Part shown: positions 39,016 through 53,255 of the stretch, piece by piece | Layout: each line of letters opens with the position of its first letter | Numbering within the stretch: the first letter of the stretch is position 1 | Assembly (NCBI RefSeq): GCF_027942865.1 | Contig: NC_134510.1 | Coordinates: 16,086,743-16,150,742 of the forward strand | Reading direction: 5' to 3' | Length of the DNA stretch: 64,000 bases | From: Odontesthes bonariensis | Taxonomy: Eukaryota; Chordata; Actinopteri; Atheriniformes; Atherinopsidae | Notes under the pieces: generated by a model | What the model saw: only the letters and a program-made list of their open reading frames with translations | Database searches by the model: none | Told to the model about the DNA's origin: nothing | Position numbers and translations under genes: made by a program

Positions 39016-41972
39016 TACAGACCGTAACATCTTACATGGAGGCTACCTTTATGTTGTTAAGCCCATGGGAGAAAGTAGATGTAAATGGATGTAAGTCTGG
39101 TTCTGTATGTTGCAGCCCACAGAACAGTGAGGGCTCTACTAATACTGGCAGTGGGAAGGGTTGTTTTAGCATCTGTAGGCAGACATTAAAAAGAAAAGAA
39201 AAAGCATCAAAACACCAAACTTTGGGTGTAAAAACAGCAGGAACAGTTTTCTCTGAAACACCTGATCTACAATCTGCAATTCAAAATATTTTTCTGCTTA
39301 AAGCATGAAATGTTTCTCAGTGAAGCTAGCACAAGAAGAGGAAGTACAAGAGGAAGTTGAGAAAGACACAAAGGTGAGGAGCAGTAGAAAATATTACTTC
39401 AGCCCTGACAACTAGAGTGGTAAAGCACAGGAGCACCAACATGAGTTAAAATGACAGAATATGAGTCCCTGGCACCAGGGAGGAAGGTTTGAAGATAGTT
39501 AATCAATGAGTCCTAATGCCAAGTGAAGTAAACGCCACAAACTGACATAGTATTTTTAATAGTCTAATCTAGTTATCCATTTAGTGATTTGATGTTCTCT
39601 GCTATGTACATGGTGAATGTCAACATGAACAAGGGAATCATTGAGAGAAATAATAAGCAATTTCTCCACTTATGTAACATCATCCATATAAAAAGGCCTA
39701 CAACTGTAGAGCTATCTAGATTTGACTCACTGCTAAATTGAAATTGTAAGATATTGAGTATGTTTACTTGCACAATGTAAAGTAACTAAAGCTGAGGATA
39801 CAAGGCAGGAAATCCTGTGATGACTCAGAATGAGATGAATGTTGATTGCTGCTGAATCAGTCTGTCATAAATAACTGAACTGACAAACAGGTCAAAGAGC
39901 TCCAAGGCAACATTTCTCAGTCACATCTCAGTTCAAGTTTGAGGGTAAAGTAGTGACGGTTGTTTCTGTGCTTTCTCTCTCAGGTCATTACCCAAGGTCC
40001 TTACCCTTTTCTATCTATCTTTTCTTCTGTCCTCTATTCATTCATCCATCCATCATTATCCAGAGAACAGGGTCAGTTTTGTTTCCTCTGGCTCTTTCTT
40101 GTTTTCTGGTTCTGCTTATGTAAACCAGACATCCTCGGCTGACCGGACATGACAGCTCAAGCCACAATAGTGGCTGATTCCATTCTAGGGAGCTACTCAT
40201 CAGCCCCTGTTGTCCATGTACGAACACTTTACCTCCAGTCAGATCTAATCAGAGACATTGTTAACACTGTCTCACACAGCTATCCTTACACTTTGTATCT
40301 TCCCAGCCTCATTTGCTCTATTGTCTTGTTTCCTTGTTATTTCCTTTAAGCCACCATGATTTCTTGAAACTGATCACCGCTTCCCCAGCTCTAGCTTTTA
40401 ACAATGGCTTTACCTTCACAGTCTACTGCTCTGCCCTGAGAAACCACATTTGTCAAAGAAAGAGAAAGAAGCCACGTGGGAAGACTGGGCTTTCTTGTGC
40501 TATCGCATACACACTAAACTTAATATAATTTTGTGTAAAACAAGAGTGTGGGAATGTTGTTTTTAAAAGGAGAGGAAGCTTTAGAACTCCATGGAACTGG
40601 GGAGGGGATGGACTTTGCCATTGTTCTGCTGAACAAACAAACGATCATCCAACATCCGGACAAGAAAGAATCCCAGCCCAGTGCCGGTCTGAGACCAACA
40701 GTAAACACAGCCCAGACTGTGTCAAACTGGTGGGAGCTCCATTTAAATGATTAACTCACTGCAAATATGTGTGGCTAGACAAAGTCAATGTGCAGAAACA
40801 AGAAAAGCTGTGCAAGTTGCCGCACTTTGGATTGATGACTAATAATGAATGCAGTGCAGTTAATTTTGGAGTTACAACAGTAAGAGTTTTGGGGTTTCAT
40901 TATTGTCTCTCCACCCACAGGAAATGGAAATGTCTCACATAAACATGATTCAGGTGAGTGGGCAGTGAAAATACCCTGCCAAACACAGCACTCTGTCCCA
41001 GTCTATGGCAGATGAGTTTTTAGGCAGCCAAACACATCCATACTGTCACTGTTAACTATCAACACGACAGGGAAATGGCTTAGCTTTCAAATCAAGCTCG
41101 TGATCATATCAATACACCTAAAACAAATGCTAATCAAAAGCTGGCACAATCTTTTTCCCCACCTTATCTCACAGACACACTCTTTCCCCCAAGCAGCTGT
41201 TCATAAATCCAATTCTTTAATGGTTAAAGAGCTATCCTATACTGGCAAAAACCTTAGCAGTTCAAAGTACCTCTTTGAGCAGCAGAGGTGTGTGGTAGCA
41301 ATCAAATAAAACCCCTTAGGTAAGATGCAAACACCAAATTATAAAGTGTATAACTTGAAATTTTTAAATGCCCTTAAAAACTGTCCTTTGGAGCACACAA
41401 TGTTTGTCCCACATGGATAACAATCTAGCTGTAGCTCAAGGCCACGTCCAAAAAACGGTCCCACTTCCTGTAGGCCTGTCAGATACAATCACTCTTCTAA
41501 AGTTCAAACGTACAGCATTTGGGAGAGAGAAGTGTTCATAATGGCATTTTCTAAACACAGGGTCGGTTTGAACTTTGGCCAGTTTCGCTTAAAGGCCTTC
41601 ATCTAAGCCCCGGAAAGAAAGCATGTCAGACTTTTTGGCCAGTCAGCTGACATGGACGAGCCAACAAGTCAATATAAAAGCTCCATCCAGGTCTTACACT
41701 TTTTGGTTGACAGTGGAAGCGGACTTTGAAATGGATTACACTTTATTTAGTGTGTTTACAGGTGGCTTTAGTGGCCTTTTTCTGCTGTAGTTTAAATTGT
41801 GTTTGGGATGGTTGGAGGCTTGTGGACGAGGATCTGTTCTTTGCTTTTTGGGTTTTTCCTTTGACCTTCAGTGTGTGAGCATTTCCAGGGCCAGCCATAG
41901 AGTTCTGCATAGTTACAAAACCACACTGAATACCCACGGGATACATTGCTGCTGACCTGCCTGAAAGGCAAA

Positions 41973-42271
41973 CACTCTTTGTCAGTGGGGTGGTTCATCA
42001 GCATGTTACACTTTAATAAAAAATAAAACATATTTAGGAATTAATCAATGATTCATTAGTATACAAGAGTATGACTTTCAGGCATGACGCCTGTGTTATG
42101 GCACAACCTTTCCTCTGTGTTAATTTACATGCCTCAAGCATGTGTATGAGTGGTTGATAATTTGTTGATGTTTCACTGCTCTACCAGTGTATGTGTATGC
42201 ATGTGTGCGCACTAGTGACCCATATTAATTTTTTATCAACTAAATCACTGCTCTTTATACTGAAAGACTTT
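41973..42271 (-). repeat. Right arm of widely spaced inverted repeat
   Basis: Reverse complement of the copy at 37400-37698, about 95% identical without gaps. Both arms end at the same points inside (CACTGACAAAGA) and outside (AAGTCTTTCAG), so they are equal-length copies of one unit. Confidence 0.9.
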
Positions 42272-45200
42272 TCCATTTCTACCCTCATGTCTCATACAAA
42301 AAGAGTCGTTACATCACACTCTGTTATCTCTGAACAATCAGCTCACTTGTCGGAGCAGACTGAGCATTTTCAGGAAGGATGCCTTAAAAGGACAAGAGCT
42401 AAAATTCAGCATTTTAATTCAAGTCTGCATGAAGGTTTCCGGACGCAAGAAATATGTCAATTGTGTACTGTATGTTCCCTGCCATGTGGTTTTTCCTCCT
42501 AGCCATAGGCAGGTTTTTTATGCCATGTACTGTTTTTATATGATTAACCATGTGGCTTTGATGCATAAAAAGAGGGGAAAACAGCGGTGACAGGACTTAC
42601 CACAGGCTGAAACTGTGATAGCAAAGGTTAAACAATAGGAGAACAACAGTTTCCAGCAGGACTCTAACCCTGTGCTGTGAGCATATGTTGAAAGACTAAA
42701 AAGATCTGATTGCAATGTGAATAAATACCACGCTGCTTCCAGCATCGTTGCTCATTTATTTAAGCTTTTCATGTAATTTTATGCCATTAATATAATTTGC
42801 CAAATGGTCATGATTAGATTAAAGTACACGGAGCGTCATCATCTCACTGTGAAATGACACAAAATCATCAACAAAAAGATATCGTGTTATAAAACGTCAC
42901 ATATTTTGACACCAGGCTTGGAGGTCTTATCCTTGACAGCAAGTGTTGTGCAATGATGTGAAAACTGTGTTGTAATGACATGTGGCACCAGTTGGCATAT
43001 TCTCAAATTCCCAAGACCAGGCTGCGGAGACTTATCTACCACAACAGTCTACCTTCCTATAATAACTTGCTTGTTGGTTGATAGCAGTGGTGCTTGTACA
43101 TCACCACAACAACTGTGTATATGTTCCAAAATAAAAATAAAAAGACCCATAAAATATGCTGTTTTTACATCAAAAGTGGCATGTTTAAAAAGTTATTTTA
43201 CATTAGGGGGACCCTGCTAAAACAAGCCAATCCAATTACTTTTAATAGGCAGTAATAGCATTTTTATTTTCAGTGATCTGAGGGCAACAGGCGGTCGTTA
43301 TCTTCCAGGGGATAAACCTATAACTACAACATCATGATGGGATGGCATTACACTGCATCCTGCAGGCTGTGTTGAACTCCAGTTTCTAATAATCAGTATA
43401 TTCTAGGATACTTATACTAGTTTATTATCTTTTTTTAATGGGTTTGTAGACAAGAACCACAAACAGTGGTAGAGAGAGTGAGCTGCAAGCAGTCCCACGC
43501 ATGGTAAAATGGATCAATCTCTTTTCTTCTCTTTTTGTCCATAGGTTTTTGCCCCAACCTTAGCATCCTCTGAGAAAATGAACATGTGCACCCGGGTGTT
43601 GAATTCCCATTGGTGCTGCGCCGCGCTTGAGCCAATAAAAGCCTGCGACTACTGCAGTTTCACGCAAAATTAAATGCTGAATAAACACTTTGAAAAAGCC
43701 GTGTTCTTGCAGGTGTTAGTTGTTGTTGTTTTTACCTGACTAAAGGGGGTTGTGAGAACATATGTAGATAAAAAGAAAACTTAAAAACCTACATGTATGT
43801 AAATGTAAATGCAACGCACATTATGATACTGAACACAAAAATAACAGAGAAGCAGAGTGTCACAGCTTATTGTAAATCAGTCACACGTCGACTGTTGCAT
43901 TACATTGAATTGGAGAATAAGTGCACACCCTGGAGTCCCATTTGGCCACTGGCCACTTCAAGCAACTTCGCCTTGAAATACTGTTACGCTGTTTCCTGCT
44001 TGCACTCTCAGTTTTGATGGAGTTCAACACATTCCAACCTACTTGGTTAAGGCAAGGTATTTTAAAAATGATAGTTATGGTTAGAAAAACATCATGGCTC
44101 GCATTAAAACGGACCCTCTTATAATGTAATGCTTCAAAATGTCCTTTTCCTGGATTATTGGCCGCACACAAAACATGCTGGACACACACACCAGAGTTCC
44201 TATCTGAAATTTGAAAGTCAGGCTAGATGGCACAAAAATACAGCTTCTGTCTTCATCAGCACTAATGCAGAGTTTCCTGCTACATGAGTATTTAATGTTT
44301 TTCCAAGCGACTGTGCTGGTGTTTTCCTGGCGACTGGGTTTCAGACGGAAGGGGACAAGAGGTGTTGTACAGTTAGTAATAAAACATTTTTAAAAAGAAA
44401 GTATGTTTTTAAACCCAACTTAAAGACTCAAAGTTAATGATGATGGAGACCAGCTTAACTGCAGGTCTTTTATCATTAGAAAAAAAAAAAAAAAAAAGAG
44501 GCAACCAACCTCTCGCTTCAGCAGCCTTGTGTGTGGCCAGTTTTACACCTTCTTACCTATCAACAAATTATTGTAAAACAGCCTCCAAAGGGTTTTAGGA
44601 GCATACCAACAAAGGTTATGAAGACTACAAACAAACAAATACAAGCGTTACTTTCAGGTTTTTCTAAGAATTATTAGTCCTCGTGTTTTATAATGAAGAA
44701 AACACATTCAGCACGTTCTCAGGAGCACACATCAGGGTCTTTTGATGAGGAACCAAAATTTTGTTTTAGAAGGAAACGCCATGGGGCAGCTTTAAAAATT
44801 TCACAAGCTTACAAAATGCTCAACAGAACAGGACTAAAATCTATCTGAATGCAGATGACGACCTGATGGCTTCCTCTTCCGCTGCTTCTTCTTTTAAAAA
44901 AAAAAAAAGAAAAAAGCTTTTCAGTTTCTCAAAGGCTCTGTCTACACTCAGTGTAGAGAGGGCAGAAAACCCGCAAATGTGTGCAGAGTAAATCTTATTG
45001 AAAGGAATATTTGATGTATGAGTAATTCATTTCTGCTTTGTCACACATTATGAAAAATGTGAGTTAATATTCACAATTACACAATGCCACTAGCAGTTGC
45101 TTTAATGATGTGTGCCTCAGTGCTCTTCTGACTCTGCGTGGTGCTAAGAAAATAAGACGGATTATAATAAATATGCATCACCCACAATTCATGTTTCATC

Positions 45201-46296
45201 ACCGTAGCAGACCCCAGAGATTTGAAGAAATGCTTATGTGACCGGCACCAGTGGGACCTTACCTGCCACAGAATGACTACAGCACTATCTCCGAGCAAAT
45301 ATCACCTGAGGAAAATGCTCAGGCCAAAGCTTCCGAGTGGCTATGAGGGCTGTGATCATCAGCGTATTTAGCTTATACACAGAAGGAGAGAAAAAAAAAA
45401 AACGTGCAGTTCAAAACAACATCAGAGCGTGCTGTAAAATCCAATGCAACCTCGGCACGTGAACATACTGCAAAGTGTTTTATGGGCACTGTTTGGTTTT
45501 TTTTGACACTGGCATTTAAATGATTTCAATTATCTCAACTTTGCATCCGTTTCATGTTGAAATATGACGCAGTATGTAATCTACTCCTTTTCTTTTTCAA
45601 TATTATGAAACTACATGAGCAGCAATTACATTCTATGTTAGTTTCTTTTATTGTATCTTTAAAATAATAATAATCAAAGTATGTGTGATTTGGCTAGAAG
45701 TTAATCCTCACCCATTTGTTGGTGTACAAAACCTTCTCAGTAAATCTAATGAGTGCTATAGTTCACGGTATAGCAATGGATGTCAAAATATGGATCAAAC
45801 CATTTTTTTTTTTTTTTTTAGCCTGTGGCTAAACTTTCAAAAATGACTTATCTTCAGTGAGCAGAGGTGTAAACAAAACAAAATGCCCAACATGTCTGCA
45901 ACTCATCTTGACACAAGTGGGGGGAAAAAATGCAGGTTTTTTAAATCGTTTCAGCGAGCTGCTGGTGTGAGACGAATATTTAGATCAATACTGGCAGCAA
46001 CTAGAACTTCAGTTGTAAGGTAGCCAACATTCACCCCCTTGAGACGACAAATATCTTACCAGTTTGAACAAGAAGAGCCGTGGCTCCTCCAGGATGAGAA
46101 AATGCTTTCAAATCATCAAATGCTGAACAAACAATGCCGTATTCAGAATACAGGATGACCTTCCTTTTTTACTTAAGGTTGGAAATTATTGATGAGCACT
46201 GTACCAACATTCCCATTAGACACTGAAAAGGTCAGCTGAAACCCTTCACTGAAAAAGAAGTTTAAAGAAGCTTTTTACTCTTCAAATATATATATA
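42272..46296. other. Intergenic, downstream of LRATD2
   Basis: No supported gene. There are several poly(A)/poly(T) runs (near 44.48, 44.9 and 45.8 kb). At 43.6-43.72 kb a CAATAAAAG followed by GAATAAACAC within about 70 bases superficially resembles the promoter and poly(A) part of an LTR. The minus-strand side close to 46.3 kb is probably the LRATD2 3' UTR or its flank. Confidence 0.4.
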
Positions 46297-46302
46297 TTTA
46301 TT
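46297..46302 (-). other. Candidate polyadenylation signal of LRATD2
   Basis: AATAAA on the minus strand, about 650 bases past the LRATD2 stop codon. The region between contains no other good candidate that I noticed. Confidence 0.45.
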
Positions 46303-46953
46303 TCCACAAGTCTTCATACAAACATCTGTTTTTCCAAAAATAGAAACTGTTGAAAATGTTGGATCGTTAAAGGTGCACAGTCATGGCTATGAACAGTGTC
46401 CACTGGTAAAGCTGTGATATAATAAAGCAACACAAGGGAATCCTCACTGAGACAATAATCACAATAAGAGCTACAAGTTGCCTCTCTTCTACTCTGTATT
46501 ACTCTCCAACACCTGAGTTTGACTGGGGCAAGCACTTTCAGTACTGCTAGGTAAAAGTACAGGGAAGGGGTGTCTGTCTGTCCACGGTGCAAAGATTCGT
46601 TGGGTTAGAAAAATAATTACGGGCAATTCAATTCAGACTTCTTCCCTTAATGATTGGGCTGCAGGTGGAGCTCTGATGCAAAGGTATTCATCCCATTAAG
46701 TCACTTATTATTGCATCTACAAAGTAAAATCGTATAAAGGACTTGAAACACCCTCTAAATCTGCACATATGCTGCCAGAGTGGCACATCAACACATGCTG
46801 ATGGACAAAGCTCCTGACTGGTTTACCGGTAAAACAGTGCTCCCCCACTGACAGGCATATGCCCTCTTTTTAAGCACTCACACGCGCATTTCCATCGAGC
46901 CACTCCTTTAACCAAACGTTCAAACCCTCACCGGATGGCCGGAACTACTACTA

Positions 46954-47781
<828 letters not shown>

Positions 47782-48248
47782 CTAAATAGAAACGTGGTTA
47801 AACTACACGGAGAAACAGGATCCACCTGTTTGGGGGGGGGGGGTGTTCTTTTGTTTGTTTTAGCGCTCACTTCAGGAGGAGACGTCTGAACTTAAATCCA
47901 AAGCGGTGGTGGCAGGCAGTAGCTAATCCATGTCCAGCTGTAGGTTCCGTTCTCAGTGGATCACCACCTGTGCAGACCTGTGGGGCAAATAAACAGGGCG
48001 GTAGCTTTAAGGGCGCCTTCGGGTGACACTGAAGGCAGACAAGGCACACAAGTTTAATTTAGGCTTAGCTGACATCCTCAACAGGTGTGACCCGACTCAC
48101 CTGTTGGCTCACATTTCCAACAGAGCAGAATTGCATCACTGCCGCCCGTCATCTAACCCTGCTGCTGCTTATCAGTCTTCCTCATTTGTTCTCAAGTAAA
48201 ACTCCTTTCGGCCACGTCAAGTAAACTCAGCAGACAGCCATCACTCAC

Positions 48249-48340
48249 CTGTAGTTCAGCGCCTGTCTCTCTCCCTCTCTCCCTCCTGCCGTCACATCGG
48301 TGAGAGAAACTCGCAGCTGCTTCCTTCCCTGCGCGCTTTC
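48249..48340 (-). other. Putative 5' non-coding exon of LRATD2
   Basis: On the minus strand a strong donor CTACAG|GTGAGTGA sits at 48249/48248, about 470 bases upstream of the acceptor-like site before the LRATD2 ATG. The preceding sequence is a purine-rich leader. A second possible donor (CAACAG|GTGAGTCGGG) lies at 48101/48100. The upper boundary is a guess, and promoter elements were not identified. Confidence 0.4.
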
Positions 48341-50356
48341 CTGTTGATCTGTGCGGTTTACCCTGCTACAGACTGACTGTTGCATGAAGCACAGTGTTTG
48401 TTGCAGAGAAACTCGCCCAAGATCCAGCGACCGCTGGGAGGTGTTGTCATTTAAAGCAACAGCGAGCCCTAGTCAGTCTTCACTTCAAATAAATCTGTGA
48501 AGGGGGGGGGGGGGTGTCAGTGGAAATGTTCCCTCTTTTTTTTTTTTCTTGTCAGTCATTCCCTGAATCCAGATAAGTTTGAAATGATGTTGGGACATGT
48601 AATCATATCGCAGATAGTAAACAGAAGCCACGTGCGCGTAGTCACGACCGGTTTGAAGAAGTGTGACGCAAATTGAGGGCACAGTTTGAAAAAAGGTCAA
48701 ACTTTGAGCAGAGAAGCGACCGCACTGTGTGAGTATAAAGAAGTCAGGTTTGCATGAGAATAGCTCATGGTGTCGCACAGCAACTGCCGGAAGGGGGAAA
48801 CTTTGTGGAAACATATGCTCATTTTGAATTTGGCAAAAAAAGAGACTTTGGAAAGAGATAGCAACAGGCAAAAAAAAAAAAAAAAAGTTGTAAAACGCTT
48901 TAAAAATTGGGGGTTAAAAAGAGCAGTCAGGGACAGGATGTGTGGGCAAATAGTTCAACAATTTCTGAAAAGTTTTAATCGGAGTAAAATTGAAAAGAAG
49001 TTGCGTTTCATCACCTACCTCACAGAGTTCAGCTCTGTTCACAGTACACAACAGGATATGGATTAAAATATTACTAATACTTGTGATTGTCAGACCCCCA
49101 GACAGTAAAAAAAAAAAAAAAAAAGACACTATGCTGGAGTGGAAGTAGCAGCACGGCCAGATGAGCACTTCTGTACACATCATCAGTGAACACACTTCAT
49201 CTCTACATCCACAAATGCAACTTAAAAACTGAGCAACCCAGTTAGAAAAGCCGGGACATTCTTTGGCCCCAACATGGAGACGCAGTGTACAACTGTCCCC
49301 CGGAATGATCAATCAAACATTTAAATTCCTCTTGGAAATCTTGCATATCACATCCTCGTGACTAAAGGGCAGAGGGGGAATCAGATTTTTTAAATTTTTT
49401 TATTGGCATCACATATCTTAAAAGTCAGCGTCTCCAATTGAATCAAGCAAACCTAACCGGGGGGGCGGCTGATATCTTGAAGGGGTTTGTTTTTCACACC
49501 ATTGTCTGCCTGTGCAATGTTTGATTGAAATCCAGATGGTGACGATTCTGCATCCATCCAAAAAGCCTCAAAAGGTCCCACGCTAAATGCAACGCTGGTG
49601 TGGGGTTTGCACATTACACAAATACAAAGTGCTTAGCATGACTGTGCTGTGAAAGCAATTAGATTCGTTGAATGGTAATTCAAAATGAAGTAGAATTGGC
49701 AACTTAATGAGTCGACATTAGCCAGGCCTATTCGTTGCCAGTTAATTTCTTCGATGGCAAAATACTCTTAATGTTGCGTGACGCACTCGGAGCAAAGGAA
49801 TAGCAAATATGAATTTGAAAAACGCCTGACGCAAATAAGGTTATTAAAAGATTAGCTTCACCTAGTTTCATCTCAACGCAGCCTTTGTTTGTTTCTCTGA
49901 GGAACAATGAGCCCCTCACAAGCAGGGGGAGATTGGATCATGTAAGAGCATTCCCGGAGAGGTGAAATAACTGCTTGTTTATGGCTCCTGCACATGCTGT
50001 AGCAGCGGTTATCTTTTATAGCAGGCACTGTTCCTGCTATCAGATCAGGGTCCCTTCCCTTAGAGACGGGAGCTCGCGAGTCAAAGATCTCACCAATTTT
50101 CATTCACAGACAGTACTAGGACTCACTGACCAGATGACTGTGTGGGAGAGGTGGTCACTGTTCTACCAGTAATCCCACACACAGGCCTGAGGCTGGGAAT
50201 CTATACTGCACAGCTGGAGTCCATTTGTTTGGCGAGGACAACATGTAAACACTGCTCCCTTGTGGAGCAGCCAGCTCACTGCATCGCTTAGAGAACAATA
50301 GGAGAAATGTCAGTCATGGAGCGTGACTGCATTGATTTATGTCAATACCTGAGTCT
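48341..50356. other. Intergenic, LRATD2 5' flank and NSMCE2 3' flank
   Basis: No supported gene. It includes an oligo-G run at 48502-48513 and poly(A) runs near 48.87 and 49.1 kb. The part nearest 48.4 kb is presumably the LRATD2 promoter, though I can point to no decisive motif. Confidence 0.4.
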
Positions 50357-50362
50357 TTTATT
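50357..50362 (-). other. Candidate polyadenylation signal of NSMCE2
   Basis: AATAAA on the minus strand, about 145 bases beyond the NSMCE2 stop, giving a short 3' UTR. An (AAT)n run at about 50445-50466 lies between the two. Confidence 0.6.
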
Positions 50363-50505
50363 CACATCCAGTAAAAATGGAGAACACCGAAATCCCGCAG
50401 ATGAAATCACTTATACAAGTCTTTAAATCAAAACAAGGATTCAGCACATAATAATAATAATAATAAAAAATGTTTACTGTAAAAAAAAAAAAAAAAGTAA
50501 GACTA

Positions 50506-53255
50506 CTATGTCTTGTTTTGTCTCTTTTGGCTCTGGATCTTTCTTCTCAGCACCTGATCAGGAACGAGGTCCGCCTCTCTCACATCTGCGTTGCCGCAGC
50601 CCACCACAGGACAGCTGGAGGACGAAGGCGGAGAGAGAAGGTCAAGATGGATATACATAGATACAGGAATGTCTGATTTTTACCGTACAGCAACTTGTTT
50701 CACTTTTTACTGGCGTACGACTGTGCGCAACACATCGAGACGTGGGCAGATGCCCGGGGCCTGTAGTGCAGAGGAAGCTCAACACAACCAGTATGGCTCA
50801 CACTAATTACAGACTGGATTTATGAACTCGTTGACATAACGCATGCTTTGATATGTATAATATCATATCATAGATATCGTTGATGACGTGAAATATAGGC
50901 ACTCGAGGGCTGCTGATGGAGAGCTGCTCGCTCCAGGCGCAACAGGATTTCAGCAGTCGCACATGTAATCACTTTAAAGCAAAGGTACTGCGGCTGCAAC
51001 TGAAACACAGCAACGACGGTGAGGACTCAGGAACAATGGAAAAGATTCTTTGAGGAGCAACTTTGGGATTTCATCAGTGTTCCTCCAGGACCAGCCGCAA
51101 TTAATTTGATTCCAACATCAAAGCAGTAAAATGAAGAAATATGAATTTAAGCAAAGCAGCCGGCTGCTGGTCCCAGCTGCAAAACCTGACTCGACTCTCT
51201 TAACTGTTCTCCAAGGAAGAGCGTCTTACCGGCATTTCTTTTTCTGGCTCTTTTTTGTTTTGATCAGGCCCAGTATGGCTTCTTCTTCATAGTGGTGGTT
51301 ACACTTCTTATTCTTCACTGGGTTCACCATTTCCACCTTGAATACAGAGGCACAGAGGTGCGTCACACAACAAACTCACGAGACCGCGAACAATATTTAG
51401 CTGCTGAAACATCGAGCACTGCAGAAATGAAGTGAGAACACAGAAATATTTTAAAATGGGAAAAACCAAGAGGATTGTGTTCACATTTGTATGAGGGTTA
51501 AAAATAAAAACAATAAAGGCTTTCACCATGCCGGGGTAATTTACCTGCGTGAGTGGGCAGGAGAAATTGACTTGGCTCTGTGTCACGGCAATGTCGTCGT
51601 CGAGCTCCTCCATGTTCTCCGCTGACTCCTGGTTGGCTGGAAACACAACAAACATGGGGCTGGTTTCCAAAAGTCCAATCACAGTGATAAAAGACGAGCT
51701 GGAACGTTGACAAGATGGCAGGGAAACATCCGACAGGCGGGGACGTGGGCTTAAATTATGTTCTTTTTACTGAGTGTAGCACTTCAGCAGCCATGGATTC
51801 AGACCAAAGATAAATGTTTTCCACAAAAAAAAGCAAGCCACCATCCACAAGCCCTTACTTAACCATTAAATGTGTGATAAAGTAGCATTCAGCCCACTCA
51901 TGCACACATCAAGCAATCCTTTTTCAGACCACAGTTCACTTCCACAACGTCTAGTTTTGCTGCCTCACCACTGATTATGTTGCCAGCCTAAACTCCTCTG
52001 GAGGACTATGTTAAGATTATGCAGCGCAAGAAATTAGTATTTTACGCTTGTTTTTTTCCTTTTTTTTCAGAGAACCTCAAAACACAAGACAAGCAAACAT
52101 TACAAGCAAGCATTGGCAAAAGGAACACTGGCTGACCCCAGACGTCCTCTCTTGGCTTCCATCAGTGACCACCACGTGTCCTTAACACCGCACTCAGTCT
52201 TAGAGTCTATCAGTTAAGATCATTCAGCCTCTCTCGTCTTTCCAAAGGCCGTACCTTGTTTAAGAGAGTTCTTGATGTTGTCTTTGAAAGCCACGACTTT
52301 CTGGTGACTGTGTAGTTCAGCATCCGAGAGTCTGGCGACCCTCTCTGAAAACTTCTCCTTCACTTTGTCAGAAAGGTTGAACATGGTCTCTGGCTGCTGT
52401 GCGGTAACCTACAGGAACAGAGTCGTGTTAAGCAGTGTCCTGGAAAAAAACAAAAAACTGGAAAATTTGATTCAGCACTTAAGTTTTCAAGTAAAACTCT
52501 AATGTCAAGAACAGCAACTACAGATGTAGAAACGACAGCAAGGGGAGTTCCAGCCTTACGTACAGTTCTCCCTGTATTGCCTCTTAGGTTTGATACCTTG
52601 ATTTAGCACAGGGGTAAACTTGTTCTCCACTAAGATTGTTAGACCAGGACACTTAGCATTCACCTCTGATGTTACTTGTTGTACAGCATCAATGAAGAAA
52701 TTAATCTCTCTGTCCAGCTTGGCACACTCCAGAATCATGGCCTCCATCTCCATGACGCCTGGATTCACCTCTTCATCTGAAACATAAGGGCACACACAGA
52801 GCTGGGAGTAGTATTAAGGAGCTTTACCAAAATAGGAAACAAAAAGACAAATCCATCTCTGTGACAACACTTCATTGCACATTAAAAAAAAAACTTACAT
52901 TTAAAAGCTGATGTATCAGTAACTTGCTTGTAATGTACTTTTTAAGGTTACATCAAGCAGGGGGATCCCAGCAGGTACACCATCAGTGTATTATTGCACT
53001 AATGGTAAAATGTAGTTTAATAAAAGCAAACAGCAGAGAAATACTCAACTTTTCCCCCGCTGGCAAATATAATTGATGGCTTGAAACCGGAGAAACTGAA
53101 GGTATGAGAGTGTAAACCATAACGATTCTGTCATATTTACCTTGAGCTTCCACCAGGTCCATAGCCACATCTGTCACGATGTCCATCCCTGTCCCAATAT
53201 CTCCCTGGAATGACTTTAGGCTCGAAAGTGTTCCGTGAACAGCGCTCAGAGACAT
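50506..53255 (-). CDS. NSMCE2: E3 SUMO-protein ligase NSE2 (MMS21)
   Basis: NSE2 is the SUMO ligase subunit of the nuclear SMC5/6 complex, which acts in recombination repair and replication-stress responses. Six coding exons on the minus strand are 53255-53141, 52776-52664, 52408-52255, 51636-51545, 51336-51230 and 50614-50506. All have GT-AG junctions and matching phases and sum to 229 residues (mammalian about 247). The N-terminal helical part (about 1-130) would bind the SMC5 arm. A conserved DDDIAVTQSQVNFSCPLT leads into the SP-RING. Zinc ligands Cys170, His172, Cys195 and Cys200 keep the mammalian spacing (2, 23, 5). The end of exon 2 was set at CAGAG|GTGAAT because only this keeps phase with exon 3 (VTAQQPETMFNLSDKVKEKF); reading further runs into the intron. 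The gene starts about 360 bases beyond the WASHC5 poly(A) signal. Confidence 0.94.

Larger units (their letters stand above)
37699..41972. other. Spacer between inverted-repeat arms
   Basis: It holds the fold-back transposon and the LINE tail. Otherwise there is only short open frames (longest 39036-39308, 90 codons, no recognised domain). I see no transposase, integrase or polymerase motif that would make the whole 4.9-kb unit an autonomous element. Confidence 0.5.

Noticed and set aside
52556-52663. Extension of NSMCE2 exon 2 beyond 52664 (reads ...VNAKCPGLTILVENKF...)
   Set aside because: It resembles the family by chance (VENKF against VEKKF), but no donor there joins exon 3 in phase. 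Exon 3 itself supplies the matching VKEKF segment, so the extension is intron.
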